From positions 27,708,258-27,772,257 of the forward strand of contig CM055817.1 in assembly GCA_029582265.1 (NCBI GenBank): 64,000 nt of DNA. Reading direction: 5' to 3'. The notes below the pieces were generated by a model. It did not search any database. It was given only the letters and a program-made list of their open reading frames with translations, and was not told the DNA's origin. Below, piece after piece: positions 24,786-37,000 of the stretch (position 1 is its first letter; every line of letters begins with the position of its first letter). The translations under genes were made by a program, and so were the position numbers. The stretch is from Zoroaster sp. YZ-2022. Taxonomy: Eukaryota > Echinodermata > Asteroidea > Forcipulatida > Zoroasteridae.

Positions 24786-25306
24786 AAAACACCTCCACCT
24801 TGTGTACCTTTCCTATCAAGTCTACAAATATCATAACCGTTTATATACACTTCGTTATTATCAATGTTACTAGTTAGCCATGTCTCAGATAAGCACAGAA
24901 TATCAAAATCATTGTAGTGAAGAAATAATCTTAACTGGTCAACCTTATTTCTAACACTTAGAATATTTAAGTGAGCAATTTTAAAACCTTTCCCCAAAAG
25001 ACAATTATGATCAACAAAGCCGTCACTGAAGGGAAGCTCAGTCAAACATGTTTTGAAAAAGCATGAGTCGCACCACCAGGTTTTCGAAGGATTTGAATTG
25101 ACACATTTAACATGGAAATAAAGGTTACAAATATTACAAGGAATGTATGATTCATATGATTTGAAAAAAGAAAAACATTTTCCACATTTATGTTTGGCAT
25201 TATTAGAGATTGTGTTTAAATTAGCATGAGAAGTATTAAGGTCAATATTTACATCATTTGCATGTATTTCTTTATTGGGTTTTGAATTCACCGGTAATCT
25301 ATTCAT
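24740..25306 (-). pseudogene. LINE ORF2 N-terminus: PHD-like finger and start of endonuclease
   Basis: A Cys/His cluster (CGKC, CNIC, FHVKC, WWCDSC) followed by KIAHLNILSVRNKVDQLRLF and DILCLSETWLT, the N-terminal AP-endonuclease block with its catalytic Glu. The frame is lost near 24783 by a small indel after GGGVLCYIK. Confidence 0.85.
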
Positions 25307-25383
25307 ACTATTGTGCTCATCTATAGTATACTTTTCATTTTGGTCTAGTTTATGATTTGTTTCTGAGCAATTATTTATTTGAT

Positions 25384-25644
25384 TTATTTGATATCTTGAG
25401 GACCGTACCCATGAGGAAAAGCTCCTAATTGCGTTATAGATCTTTGGAAATTAGTGACAAGAATATGCAATCCATGTTGGTTCAGATGAACTGCATCCCA
25501 ATACAGATCCTCTTGAAGTATACCATTTCTCATGAAGCTTGGGGGCTGTTCGATATAGGAGACACGTTCACTCAGTTGGCATTTCCTTCGGAAGATAGAG
25601 TTCAGTTGAGCCGAGACGCGATTTGCACGATCATGCCATGTCAT
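25384..25644 (-). pseudogene. LINE ORF1 remnant, SGNH-esterase-like C-terminus
   Basis: 86 codons ending in DAVHLNQHGLHILVTNF, resembling the catalytic Asp-x-x-His block of the esterase domain found in ORF1 of CR1-type LINEs. The upstream part of the domain is missing. Confidence 0.55.
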
Positions 25645-26084
25645 GTATCGAACGTCATATTTACGGACATAAATTAAGTTGGTTTAAACCAGATTGTGAA
25701 AATGACAGATTACAAATGTAGAAGTATGCTCATGGACCCAAACAATTGTGCCGTTTATCGATAGAAAGGAACGTAAATTTTCACAATGCTATTATTAAAT
25801 AAAATCTATTTCTGCCTTTGATAACTGAGAGTTGCAATGAATGTATTAAATTGTTAACGTAGATGGTTATTACTTTTGGTATGTAGTAAATACCATTAAT
25901 ACTATTAATACCAGTTAGCATAAAAAGGATCGACGTTACTTTAATTTTGTTGTAGGTCTAGCAAAGGTATGTCTATGGTGTTTTACCCTCTAAATCGACC
26001 AATTAATCATCGGTATAGACCACTTGCAGACGCGGCATGTATCTATCTTGTTAGTCATTTTGGGAGTCCAATCGGTACACTTAA

Positions 26085-26265
26085 AGTGCAAATTCTGGAT
26101 CAGGATCACTGCCAAAATCTAATCAATTGATCCTTGGCCCAAGGCCAACCCGTCCACAAAATTTTATCAAAATCCGTCCATAAATTTTTGCGTAATCGTG
26201 CTGACAGACAGACAAATAAACACCGGAAAACATAACCTCCTTTGCAGAGGTAACAAACAGACATA
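26085..26265 (-). mobile_element. RTE-type retroposon fragment
   Basis: The phrases gtccataaatttttgcgtaatcgtgctgacagacagacaaa and acataacctcctttgcagaggtaa are those of a widespread RTE-clade 3' end found in many animal genomes. Confidence 0.55.
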
Positions 26266-28213
26266 CCACACAATTTGTGCGGCTTAACAAACATAATACT
26301 TACCCGAATCCTCGGAGTTACATTCTGTCCATTGGCATTCTTCGGTTGTTAGTAGGGTATTTATTACACTCTTTCAACTTCATTTAATTTTACAAAATAC
26401 TTTATATATATAAATCTCTGATATTCAATAATCATTTATCAACACACCAATCACATTTACATTTTTTTTAATTCAAATTTTTTTTTTAAAGGTGGAACCA
26501 TGCAGTTGCTTTACGCAGGGTTGTAGCTACGCCGGTCGGCGCCGGTCGGGTCTAACCGGCACTCCCGCTGGCCGACCGGCACGAAACGCAAATTGATGTC
26601 TTACCGACCGGCACAAAAATTGTGTGAATATTTCATTAAACAGTAATAAAAGTTTTAAAAGTTCATGTATTCTTCATTTCTTTGAGTTATTTGCCACTAT
26701 TTTGAGGACTTTAGTCTATAGATCAATTAAAACATCGTACGATATTATAAAATAAATCTCAGTTTGTAGCGGTACAAACAAATACACTAATTAGCATTTA
26801 TTTATGACGTCAGGGAAAAGACCTGGGAATCTCCATTATGATTGGTTGTTTGCGCCTGCACGATGAGCTAATGCCACCTAGTCTCTACCGCGCCGCGTGT
26901 AAATGATGCGGCGTGAATTTTGCCGAGTGTAACGTTACTTTGTGGTATGATCAAGCTTGATTTTGATTATTAAAAATTCGTCAGGAAAATGAGTGGTTGA
27001 AAGCGCGATCATATTGTGTGCCGAAATGATTCTAAATCTCACCACTACATATATAAATGAATGCTCATTTTGTCAATTTTCAAAAACTTTTATTATAAAA
27101 CGAAGTTAGTAACGTTTCTAGAGTTTGAACACGGCCGTAGTGATCGTATGAAAGCGCACATGTGAACTGAACACGGTACTATTGTGTATGGGGGGTGGCT
27201 CAATTGCTCAATGTTCCAACCCCCAAACTCAGGAGAAGAAAAAATAAACACGTGTGAAGCTATATAAAAAAAATGGGCGGTTGTTGCGTGTTTTCCACTT
27301 CGGGAATTTCGCTCGTAGTTAATTCATCAGCAGAAAAATAATGCATGCACATAGAATTTTAGGCATTGCGGAAAAAAACATTTACGGATTGCTGGAAAAT
27401 AAAGTTGTGTTTACTGTTGCATCAACACCGTCGCGTCGGCGTAAAGTCATCGTTGAACACGTACGTTGCACGGACGTACCCCCCGGCATGGTCTGGACAC
27501 ACGGAAACCATGCGGAAACAAACCATGGAGGTAGAATAAGACCCAGTCGGGACGGATAGCTCTATATTTTTTGGTCGGAAATATACATGTAAACGTTATT
27601 TCGATTAAGGTTTGTGAATATGATTTTAAAAATGTTTATAAATCTGTCGAAATTTGTATCGAAAATCTGCGATGCATTGTTTGAAATTCCATCGCAGATT
27701 GCCCAAATGACATCGCATTTTGCGATGCGATACAGGGGAAATCGTTCACTGGATAGACACGGCAGCCGGGTCAAGCGAGAAGCCGGCAAATTCGAGACAT
27801 TCTTCTGCGACCACATCTTCGTGTTCGAGCACAACTGACCCGGGAACTGATCACGCTACCGAGTCTTCGGCCACTAGGCCTTTAGTGTTTTTTTTAGTTC
27901 GTGCAGACTTCAATGGTACCGAAAAACCGGATGCGGTTAACCTAAATTGCCAAAATGGTTGGGATCATGTCGGACGAAAACGTAACACGATGTATCAATT
28001 GCGGTTTGCTATCGAGCGCTAATCGCCTCGATGCATGTTTGCTTGTTTTTACGACGGATGTTTATGGCCTAAATATCATGTATCGTGTCGATTAGGACTC
28101 GATAAAATAGCATGTATTGAACAACGTGTTCACGCTACGTTATTATCGTGTTGGGGTCGGATAAGTAGGGTTTATCATGCATCGTGATTTGTTTACTGTT
28201 AGCGGTACTGTAG

Positions 28214-28648
28214 CAAACCCCAGAGCACACTACCATGGAGGAAGGAAACAGATTGTTTCCTTCCTCCATGACACTACAAACTGGGGAACAGGTTAGATTC
28301 CAAGACCCTCACAGTCGATGGGCACTAGGGAAAGTAACAGAAAAACACAACTACCCTACGAGCTACATGATAGAAACACCATCTGGAAAAGTGTACAGGA
28401 GGAACAGACGGCACATTTTTCAGACACAAGAGCACACTGATGGTGAAGGGGACATAATGCCTCTGCCCATGCCCATGCCCAACCCGGTCCCTGTAAGTGC
28501 ACAAAATGAAAGCACTCGTATCCACCAGCCGTTAGAACCCAGTAACACAATATCACATGGTGTTAAATATGAAACTGTTGCTGTAGGTCAGGCCACTACT
28601 ACCAGAAGTGGCAGAGTAGTACAACCCACTCAAAAACTTGACATGTAA
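28214..28648 (+). pseudogene. pol: Gypsy pol remnant: integrase C-terminus
   Basis: The frame includes TGEQVRFQDPHSRWALGKVT and YRRNRRHIFQT, the C-terminal domain of K02A2.6-like gypsy integrases, then a Pro-rich tail and TRSGRVVQPTQKLDM, which ends Pol. Everything upstream (protease, RT, RNase H, integrase core) is gone. A 17-bp-arm hairpin sits at its start (28234-28270). Confidence 0.85.
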
Positions 28649-28909
28649 ATTGTTTAAGTTACACAATTTCAGGTGTTTTCCTGACATGTACTCTGTTTTC
28701 TATTTACATGGTATGCCGCATACCTTATGGGGAACATATTGCACTGGCTGTCTTTAACTATTTCACACAACTAATGTTTCCGTTTCTCTCATTACTTAAA
28801 TGTTTTTGCTTAATTATTCTCCCAGGAACCTTTGTAAAACTTTTGTTTAAGCTTGCTGTTTTCTAAAAGTTTTCATTGCTCATTGTGATTTAAAGTTCTT
28901 GTAATTTGT

Positions 28910-28919
28910 ATGGGGGAGA
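28910..28919 (+). promoter_or_regulatory. Polypurine tract
   Basis: atgggggaga lies directly before the 3' LTR, where plus-strand DNA synthesis would be primed. Confidence 0.75.
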
Positions 28920-29088
28920 TGTGATGTATCACTAAAGTTGGTTACCGCCCTCTGTTGTTCATTAAATAAAGGTGACCTCTAAAGGTCACGAGGAGATCGA
29001 TTCAATGGAATTCTCGTGTCTTGTCATACTCATTAACAGTCCTAGAAAGCCTCCATTGGTAGCTGCATGTCAGCAAATAAACATTACA
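28920..29088 (+). repeat. 3' LTR (169 bp)
   Basis: TGTGATG...ATTACA, matching the 5' LTR apart from the 9-bp indel and a few substitutions. Confidence 0.95.
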
Positions 29089-29529
29089 TGTGGGTTAATT
29101 TACCTACACAACACTAATATCAACAAACAAATTTACTTTGTTTTCCTCCCAAAATGGACAATCTCTAAAGTCGCTCAAATGGGGGAGGGGAGGTTGGAGG
29201 TGATTTTCATCATTCCTCAAAACGCCGCTTAAAACAACACTTTATGTACCATTTTTCTTATCTTTTTTCTCTTTCTAATTATTTTTTATTTCATTATACG
29301 CCGCTGTTCAGCAGACATATAAGTTCAGAAATACTAAATAAGTTTGTGAATTTACCGACAAACACTACTTTCTAAAAGGTGGGGGCGGCCTCCCCTTCCC
29401 ACCTACGCCACAGACTGGCATTACCCCCCCCCCCCCCAAGAAAAATCGTTACAAAGACAAATGACAAACCTGCCTTCATTAGTTCACTACACGTATGTAT
29501 TTTAAGTAATACCTTTTGATCTAAATTTA

Positions 29530-30505
29530 CGAACATGGATCATCCTCGTCCGGCATTTTCCCAGCGATATAGACCAAGTACACTTCAAACGGATTATGAT
29601 AATACGAATATTTTGGGAGCTTGTTTACAAACGCGTTTCTTCCATCAAATACAAAACTATCATTCTCATCATAAAGCTTTCTACGTACTCATTCATGGAA
29701 ATGTTGACCAATATTTAACCTGCAAAGTTTTAAAGCAATTTAGGCAAAACTAATAATTTTTTCATTTGACGGCGCTATGCAAGTTTAACGGTAACGTTAT
29801 ATGTATAGGAAAGTGATTTTCCACTGGAGGATGCACCCCACTAAATAGTGACACATTCATGATGCGAGCTGTTTATCATAATTTGTATGCCCTTAAAACT
29901 GACTGAAATACAAATATATGAGGTCCGTACGTTGGAGGGATTGTGTAAAAACGTAGGGAGTTTTTGCAAAATGGATGATGTGGAAATAAAATGAAAGGTT
30001 TTTTATTTAAATATGAGTCTATCAGCATGGTGTAAAAGGCCTACATAAAGGCACACACACATTTCAATATCATCACCCCTTCCCTCTTTTTCTAAAAGGC
30101 ATGATGATTCACCAAGTGATAGGTCTGCCAGTTTATGCCTACCGTTACAAGCTTGGTGTAAACAAATGTATTACATAGGTTTGCCCCTCATTTTCAGTTT
30201 GAGACGAATGTTTCGCCTAGAAAATAATTTCTGAAAAGAGATGACCCTCGTCATTTTGCAGCAATACAGAACAAGTACAAATCAAACGGATTTTGATATT
30301 GCGAATAAAGGAGTTCGGATGCAAACGCGTTAACTTCCGTCAAATACAATAATATAATCATCATAAACCCTTCTACGTACTCATTCATGCAAATTTTGAC
30401 CAATATTTAAATGAAAAAGCTAATTAGCAATTTAGGCAATTATTTTTTCATTTGAGGGCGCTATGTAAGTTTAACGGTAATGTTGTAGTATAGGAAAGTG
30501 CAGGG
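29530..30505. repeat. Diverged duplicate pair (29530-29820 and 30236-30505)
   Basis: Both copies share tctacgtactcattcatg, gaccaatattta, tttttcatttga and aagtttaacggtaa, at roughly 80% identity. The interval between holds no gene. Confidence 0.8.
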
Positions 30506-30911
30506 ACGTCTATTATTCATGTACAAATAATAGAATAGACTTAATTACCTTTGATGCTTCATTTGCTGACTGAGGCTCTAAATGCCGACTGACAAAATTA
30601 TTGGGGGTGGGGTGTCACTGAGGAAATTTTAGGTTAGTTGTACGACATTAATATTTCTTAAAAGAAGGTTAAAATGAACATACGTTTTCAAATAATCATT
30701 GGTATTGTATATTTATTTTTAACTAAACTAAGAAAGTTCGCATCAGTCCATAATTCTGGTATGCCGTGATTACTTTTAGACGACGAAAACTAAATATTGG
30801 AGACGAGAGAGGGCGTCCCTCAATCAAAATCTGGTACCTCGTTTCTCTATAATGCATAATACACTTTCAGCCTGTGATAATGGGGACCCGTCCTGATAAC
30901 GCCACTGAAAA

Positions 30912-30919
30912 TTTCGCGC
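30912..30919 (+). promoter_or_regulatory. E2F-like site upstream of WDR76 exon 1
   Basis: TTTCGCGC matches the E2F consensus TTTSGCGC and lies 77 bp before the chosen ATG, in the only locally CpG-rich stretch (30890-30945). An E2F site would suit a gene expressed in S phase. No TATA box is seen. The link to transcription is inferred. Confidence 0.4.
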
Positions 30920-30995
30920 GTGGAGATGGAACAGCGCCAATTACATAATGTTCTCAGCGAAGTTATGTAACGTTAATTGTAAACTGACTAAAATC

Positions 30996-31064
30996 ATGCC
31001 AAAATATACCCAATCAAAGAGATCACCGAGCGAAGTAGCGGGGACAGTGTCTAAAAAGCGAAGG
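30996..31064 (+). CDS. WDR76: WDR76 exon 1 (first coding exon)
   Basis: ATG plus 22 codons encode a basic peptide beginning MPKYTQSKRSPSEV and ending in KKRR, then the donor AGG|gtaagg. It ends in phase 0 and joins exon 2 in frame. An in-frame ATG at 30948 would add 16 residues; both have A at -3. I chose 30996 because the basic N-terminus suits the family. This is the least certain exon because N-termini in this family are poorly conserved. Confidence 0.6.
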
Positions 31065-34000
31065 GTAAGGCAAAATGGTGGTATATTGTTGGAGACAAAT
31101 ATTAACGATTGCTGGAATTGGACACCTAAACTGTGGAGGAAGGAACTCTCCTCCATGGTTTAACATACATGTACATGTACATGCAATGGCAATGCATGCT
31201 TGAGACGAGTCGGTGAACTGTCCCTGATGAGAATGGCAGTGATACTTAAGTTATACTACGTCAGTAATACTATGGAAATTAACTTTAGTGTGGATATCAA
31301 TGATCATGTTTGCATCACTTTGTTTGGTAGTTTTGGAAATAATGTTGATAAAACTTGAAATTGAATGGGTAGAATGTCGTATCCGGCCGCCACTATTTCT
31401 CACTCATTATAACCAATATAATAATGGTATCTTACCTGCTCAGTAAGGTCGAGAACATACGAATGGTGATGGTCATGTACTTTAGATGATTCTACATATT
31501 TTTTTCATGAAAAAAATCAAGCATTTTTGGTGTACGGTGACTGCAGAACAGCAATCAAAGTGGACGCCATGTTTGTTTCCTCAGTCATATCAGTCTGATC
31601 TTGTCACCTCCCCCCAAAAAACCCAGTGGCCAATCCGGTTATCGTACATGCGCAGTGCAGTGGCAACTAAGAACGGATCCTTCTATTTTATGAAGTGGGT
31701 AGGTCAATGCTAAAATTAATGGAAAGCACAGATATTAGCGTGCCCGGGAAATACACGTGGCATTTGAAATAATGCAATTTGACACATGAATAATTGTTCG
31801 GCCACTGTTTGTCGCTCCAACATAATGACTACATTAAATCATGGCCACCATGAGTAAACGTACTGTCTTTTTTTAAAGGGAAAGAAAGTCCAAATGTCGT
31901 CATACGGGTGTATTTTCAAGATAGTTTTCATTCGTGATTGTCGAGGATTTTTTTTAAAGGGAAAGAAAGTCCGAATGTCATCATAAAGGTGTATTTTCAT
32001 AATAGTTTTCATTTGTGATTGTTGAGGATTTTTTTTAAAGGGAAAGAAAGTCCGAATGTCATCATAAAGGTGTATTTTCATAATAGTTTTCATTTGTGAT
32101 TGTTGAGGATTTTTTTTAAAGGGAAAGAAAGTCCGAATGTCGACATAAGGGTGTATTTTCAAGATTTCATTCGTGGTTGATGAGGATTCATCATAAATTC
32201 ATCAACATGAATTGAAAATATTATTAAAGGTTTCTTTACGATTAGTCTACATAATAATGTTTATTTCTGTCTTTTGATTTATTGGGTACATGGCTTTCCG
32301 CCTAAGCGGTAGCCTGTGCTGGGGAGGCTGGCGCTGATCTTAAAAGCACTGCCGGATACTACAAGTACGGGACCTCTTGCGGCACCTCCGGTTGTGGCAC
32401 CGCCAAACAAACCCGTCGCCCTGGTCTGCTGACAAGGGATGCCGGCAGTATGGACACTCCTGTGCACCAGCAATGAGGCCCCGTTCCTTGCAGAAATCTG
32501 CCGTTGACACGTGGGTTGAAAGCCTCCCCAGCAACTTCGTAATATTCCAATAAGTTGAACTCATATTGTACATACAAAGTGGATAAAGAGTACTGATTGA
32601 CTGTACTTATACACTTACACTTTGAGAACAATGAACAGCAGCTTTCAATGGTTCTTATTCAGAACTTGGTATTTTTTCCTTTACACCCTTGTCTGTTTCC
32701 CATGGAATAGTCCAAAGAAATTCACACATATTACATCATGACATCTGCTAACTTTATTCAGTAACTTATAAATATTCAACTTATAAATATTCAAATTCAT
32801 TGTCAGTAAATAATTATTCTAATGTTTTATTCAGTAAACATTACATATTCATTGTGACCTGGGTAATAAGTAAGACGGTAGAGTCAAATACAACGAAAGG
32901 ACTTTCATTGGCATCAAAGCCTCACACTCGAGTGGTTTAGGTGATGCATTTGTGAGTTTAACATGCTTTCATTTCCCCATACAGGTTCGAATCCCAGTGA
33001 GTGTTCTACATGGTTATATGATTACTAACACTAACTTTCCTCACCCTTTCTTGGCAGCTACAGATGGAATAGAAACCACAAGCAGTGGTGTGTGGAGTAG
33101 TTGGGAAAAGGGGATTAGAGGATAGGATACGGAAATATAACACAGCAAGGGTTTTTATTGCACAAATTTTTGTTGGGGACCCCTTCTTTTTAAACCCCTT
33201 CTTTTTAAACTGGTCCCCCTAGGAACTAAACCCCCTTTCGCTTTCTGTACCCCCAAAAATCGTTAGACCCCTTTTTCAACTGGTTGGTGGTTGAATTTTT
33301 TTTTTTTAAAACGTCAAAAAAGTGGCGGCTGGATACGACATTCTTTCCAATTTGTTGTTTATTAAAAACACATGCATGACACGTTAGACACATCAGCCTT
33401 ATCGGAATTGTGAGTGCAATGAATTATGTCTTATGAGAGTTGGGTTTTGGAAAAAAAGTTGTAAACAAATGCACACGTTTGTGCAAAGTCATTGGTCAGT
33501 GGAGGAGAAAGATGGTCGGTCAGAAAATTTGTGTTTTACATATAGCAAAATTATGGAGAAAGTTTTTAAGAAATTAGCTAAATTATAAACAACATTTTTA
33601 TAATTAAGAAAAGAATGTTTTTACCCCCGAAAAACTATGCAAATGGAGGAATCCCCGGGGGCAACGACCATATTTTAGTCTTTTAAGCATTTTTGTTTTC
33701 TAAAAAAAAAAGCATTGCAGATAATTTCATTGTATTTAAAAAACAGTTTAAGCATTAGGGTCAAACCGTGGTGAAACCCACAATATTGATGATAAATAGT
33801 GGGTGTCCGTTGAGTGTAAAATTAAAAACATTAAAAAAAAAATTAAATTAATAAATAAATACAAAGTTGCTGCAACCCGAAAAACAAACCATTAATTTTT
33901 TTATATTAAAATCAAACAAAGTGCTAGTTGAGACAATTAACTATTATCTTATCAAGAAACTATTATCTTATTATATTATTTTGGGACCGTCTGATATTAC

Positions 34001-37000
34001 CGCATCACGTTCCCCAATCACGGATCGCCACCCATCAGATCTTATATGAGACTTGCCTGTTTTAATCCCCATGGGTGAAATATTGTATTAATTATAGCTT
34101 TTGTCAAACGCCAATAAATTGTTGTTCCTACCGCTAATTAGATTGTATAAAAAATAATTATACAATTGAATATCAGGAACATATACAAAAGGCAAGTGGC
34201 ACTAGGCACTGTTTTCTCCTTTTTACCATCCTTTAATTTATATGCAATATATATATTTTGTCAATGGGGACGACATTTCTAAAAGAAAATATGCTCCGAA
34301 AACTGAACTGAAGAGCTTTTTTGCTGTTAGTGATTGAGTTTGCCGAAAAAGTACAGTGCGATGAGCAAATTAGAATATAACTGTCACTCCAGAAATCAGC
34401 TTTTGCCGTTTGCGTGGTTTCTGGGAATAAAAAATGATTGTTTTCTTAACCAGTTCGCGTCGGGAATAAAAAAGTTTTTCTGGGCCCCTGTGCGGGTTTC
34501 ATTTTCCCACACACACGTTAATGGAAGCTTCCACAGCGCATGGCCACGTCTTCCGAGCATGTCACCGTACACGCGTGCCTCAACCGAGTATGCATACAAA
34601 TATTCCGGAGTTTCCTATGGCGTGTTTAGACGCTCTTCGATCCGTGGTGCAAAAAAAAATTGCGTGTATACACGGCCTCCGACGCGAACTGGTTAATTAT
34701 ACAAATGTTCTATATGTAATTTAACTAATTCTTAATAATTTTTCCATATTTTTTCCATAATTTTGCTATAATACGTTAAAAAAAACGTCAGTTTTCTGAC
34801 CGACCACCTCTCTCCTCCATTGACTTTTTGCATAAACTTGTGTGTTTGTTTACAACTTTTTTCCAAAACCTGACTCCCATAATTCATTGCGCGCACAATT
34901 CCGATAAGGCTTATTGTGCACAGACGGCGGTTGGATTTGACATTCTTTTTGTAGTTTTTGGCTTACTGTTTGCAGTTGTCTAATGTTAGTCCGATTGTCT
35001 CTGACTCACGACCACTGATCTCAACAGGGTATGATTTCATTCGAAAATTTTGCATAGCAAAAACTGCGATGCAAAAAAAAGAATTTGCATAGCAAAATCA
35101 TTTTTTGTATAACAATCTGTGAATTTTGTTTTGCAAATTTAAAATGCTTAAAATTACAGTATGCAGTGTACACAGGTACAGGTGTTTTTTTTCAAGGCTT
35201 TACTGTCGTTTGGGAAAGAATGTCATATCCAACTTTTTAAGGGGTTTTTGGAATTTTTTTGCAACCACTAACCCGTTAAAAAATGATTCTATCGATTTTT
35301 GGGGGTACAGAAAGCGAAAACTATCTTTAAAATCCACTTTTATGATGGTTTTTGGACTTTCCCTTCTAAAAAAATACTCCCCTGCAGAAAATAGAACAAT
35401 CCTATTATAGTTGCCACTGCGCATGTACAATGACCGTATTGGTCACTAACGGGGGAGTTGACAAGATCTGACTGACATGACTGAGGAAGTAATTTTATAC
35501 CAAAAATGCCTGATTTTTCATGAAATAAACATGGAATAATTTGAAGTATATGTCCATCATCATCCATATGTTCTCCACCTTACTAGGTAGGTAAGATTAC
35601 ATTATTGGTTATATTGAATGAGAAACAGCGGTGGTTGGATATGACATTCTACCCATTTGAAGTACTAGTATACATGTATGTCCATCATCATCCATATGTT
35701 CTCCATCTAGTTTAAGGTTGGCGTCTAGTACCAGGAACTAGCTTCACGCGTCAAGCGACTAGCCCCATGATGTCTTACAGCAGGCTGGGTAGGGAAACAG
35801 AACCCATTAATCAAATTTGCGTGCCCTTGGAGTACAATGCCGTGGTATGGATCACAGCAAGCTGGCACACTTCATGTAGTTGACTTCTGGTATTATAAAT
35901 ATTTTGTTTTTCTCGGTTTCAGACTGGAAGTATTAGTGCACAAATGGTTAAAAGTGTAGATGTCAAATCGGAAAGTGGAATCAGAAAATCAAGCAGGGTC
36001 CGGTCTCTGAGGTCAGCGGGGATAAAACAAGAAGATAAGGACATCAAAGAAGAAGACACTGAGGAAGAAGCGGAGGAGGAGGCAGGGCTACCAGGCAACC
36101 AAGGGAGTGATGAGGAAGAGGATGTTTCAGATGAGGATAATGTAAGTACTGCTCATGGGAGGGTCGTTGACAATCATCCTGTCCCATCGGATGACTTTTG
36201 AGACGTTGGTGGCAGCAGACGTATTGGTTCTTTTCGCATTGTGGGGATGTCATTCTGAGCATGCGTACGATATTGAGTACAATGGTAAAGGACTGCTAAG
36301 TGTGCTGCCATCAACTATGTCAAAAGTCTTCTGTTGGAATTGTATACCAAAGAAATAAAGTCAGGAAGTGCTAAGATTGCACCATAGAGTATCTAAAATC
36401 CTATAACCAGGCCTGTGATTTCTCAGGATTTTTACAGATCTCTTTGCCTCGGAACTTTTCTTGAAAGAAGAGAAGTATATGTAGCCACCAAGGAAAGAAA
36501 GAGTAGCCTGTATTGTGTCCAAACCTCTAGTTTCTTGTTTGTGGGGATTTGGAGAGTCTGTAAATCCTCCAAAAATTAAACATCCAGGAGGTTCAGGGGG
36601 CTTTGTCCTCTAGACCAAAGGGAGACCCAGGCCCCCTACCTATTTTTCAGGATTTTTTTTTACTTTTGTCAAATGACACTCCTGTATAACTTTTCGGTAA
36701 GCAGGTCATGGATTCCACACCTTTAGGTATTAGCATGGAGCGTTTGCTTGCTTACTGCCAGATAGTGGTCCGCTACCTAAACATGTATGGAGCATTGCTT
36801 GCTTACTGCCAGATAGTGGTCCGCTACCTAAACATGTATGGAGCATTGCTTGCTTACTGCCAGATAGTGGTCCGCTACCTAAACATGTATGGAGCATTGC
36901 TTGCTTACTGCCAGATAGTGGTCCGCTACCTAAACATGTATGGAGCATTGCTTGCTTACTGCCAGATAGTGGTCCGCTACCTAAACATGTATGGAGCATT

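Larger units (their letters stand above)
21802..25690 (-). mobile_element. CR1/Jockey-type LINE, nested, disabled
   Basis: Read on the minus strand: an esterase-like ORF1 end, a PHD-like finger, AP endonuclease, reverse transcriptase, a C-terminal domain, then a 3' UTR ending in (AAAC)n at 21802-21825. Frameshifts split the coding region. It is probably 5'-truncated near 25690. Confidence 0.9.
20369..28212. mobile_element. 7.8-kb TIR element inside the gypsy element
   Basis: Both ends carry TA-CAGTACCGCTAACAGTAAAC continuing for about 42 bp with one mismatch, in inverse orientation (20369-20410 and 28171-28212). TA at each edge fits a TA-targeting superfamily. Without the LINE the body is about 4 kb. 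No transposase is recognised; short open frames at 27341-27559 and 27720-28022 have no features I can name. Confidence 0.85.
19223..29088 (+). mobile_element. Ty3/gypsy-type LTR retrotransposon, pol deleted, with nested insertions
   Basis: Two short LTRs, a primer-binding site, intact gag, a C-terminal integrase remnant, a polypurine run and the 3' LTR appear in the right order. Protease, reverse transcriptase, RNase H and the integrase core are missing. Flanks ggtgg and tgtgg could be a worn 5-bp target duplication. The interior 20369-28212 is a foreign TIR element. Confidence 0.88.

Noticed and set aside
21774..25657. tatcgaacgtca on both sides of the LINE as its target duplication
   Set aside because: The left copy does not touch the LINE tail (20 bp gap), and the same motif occurs three more times in the TIR element.
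19183..29415. An outer element with aggggcgtagc / ctacgccac ends around the gypsy element
   Set aside because: The two ends match over only about ten bases and no target duplication is visible.
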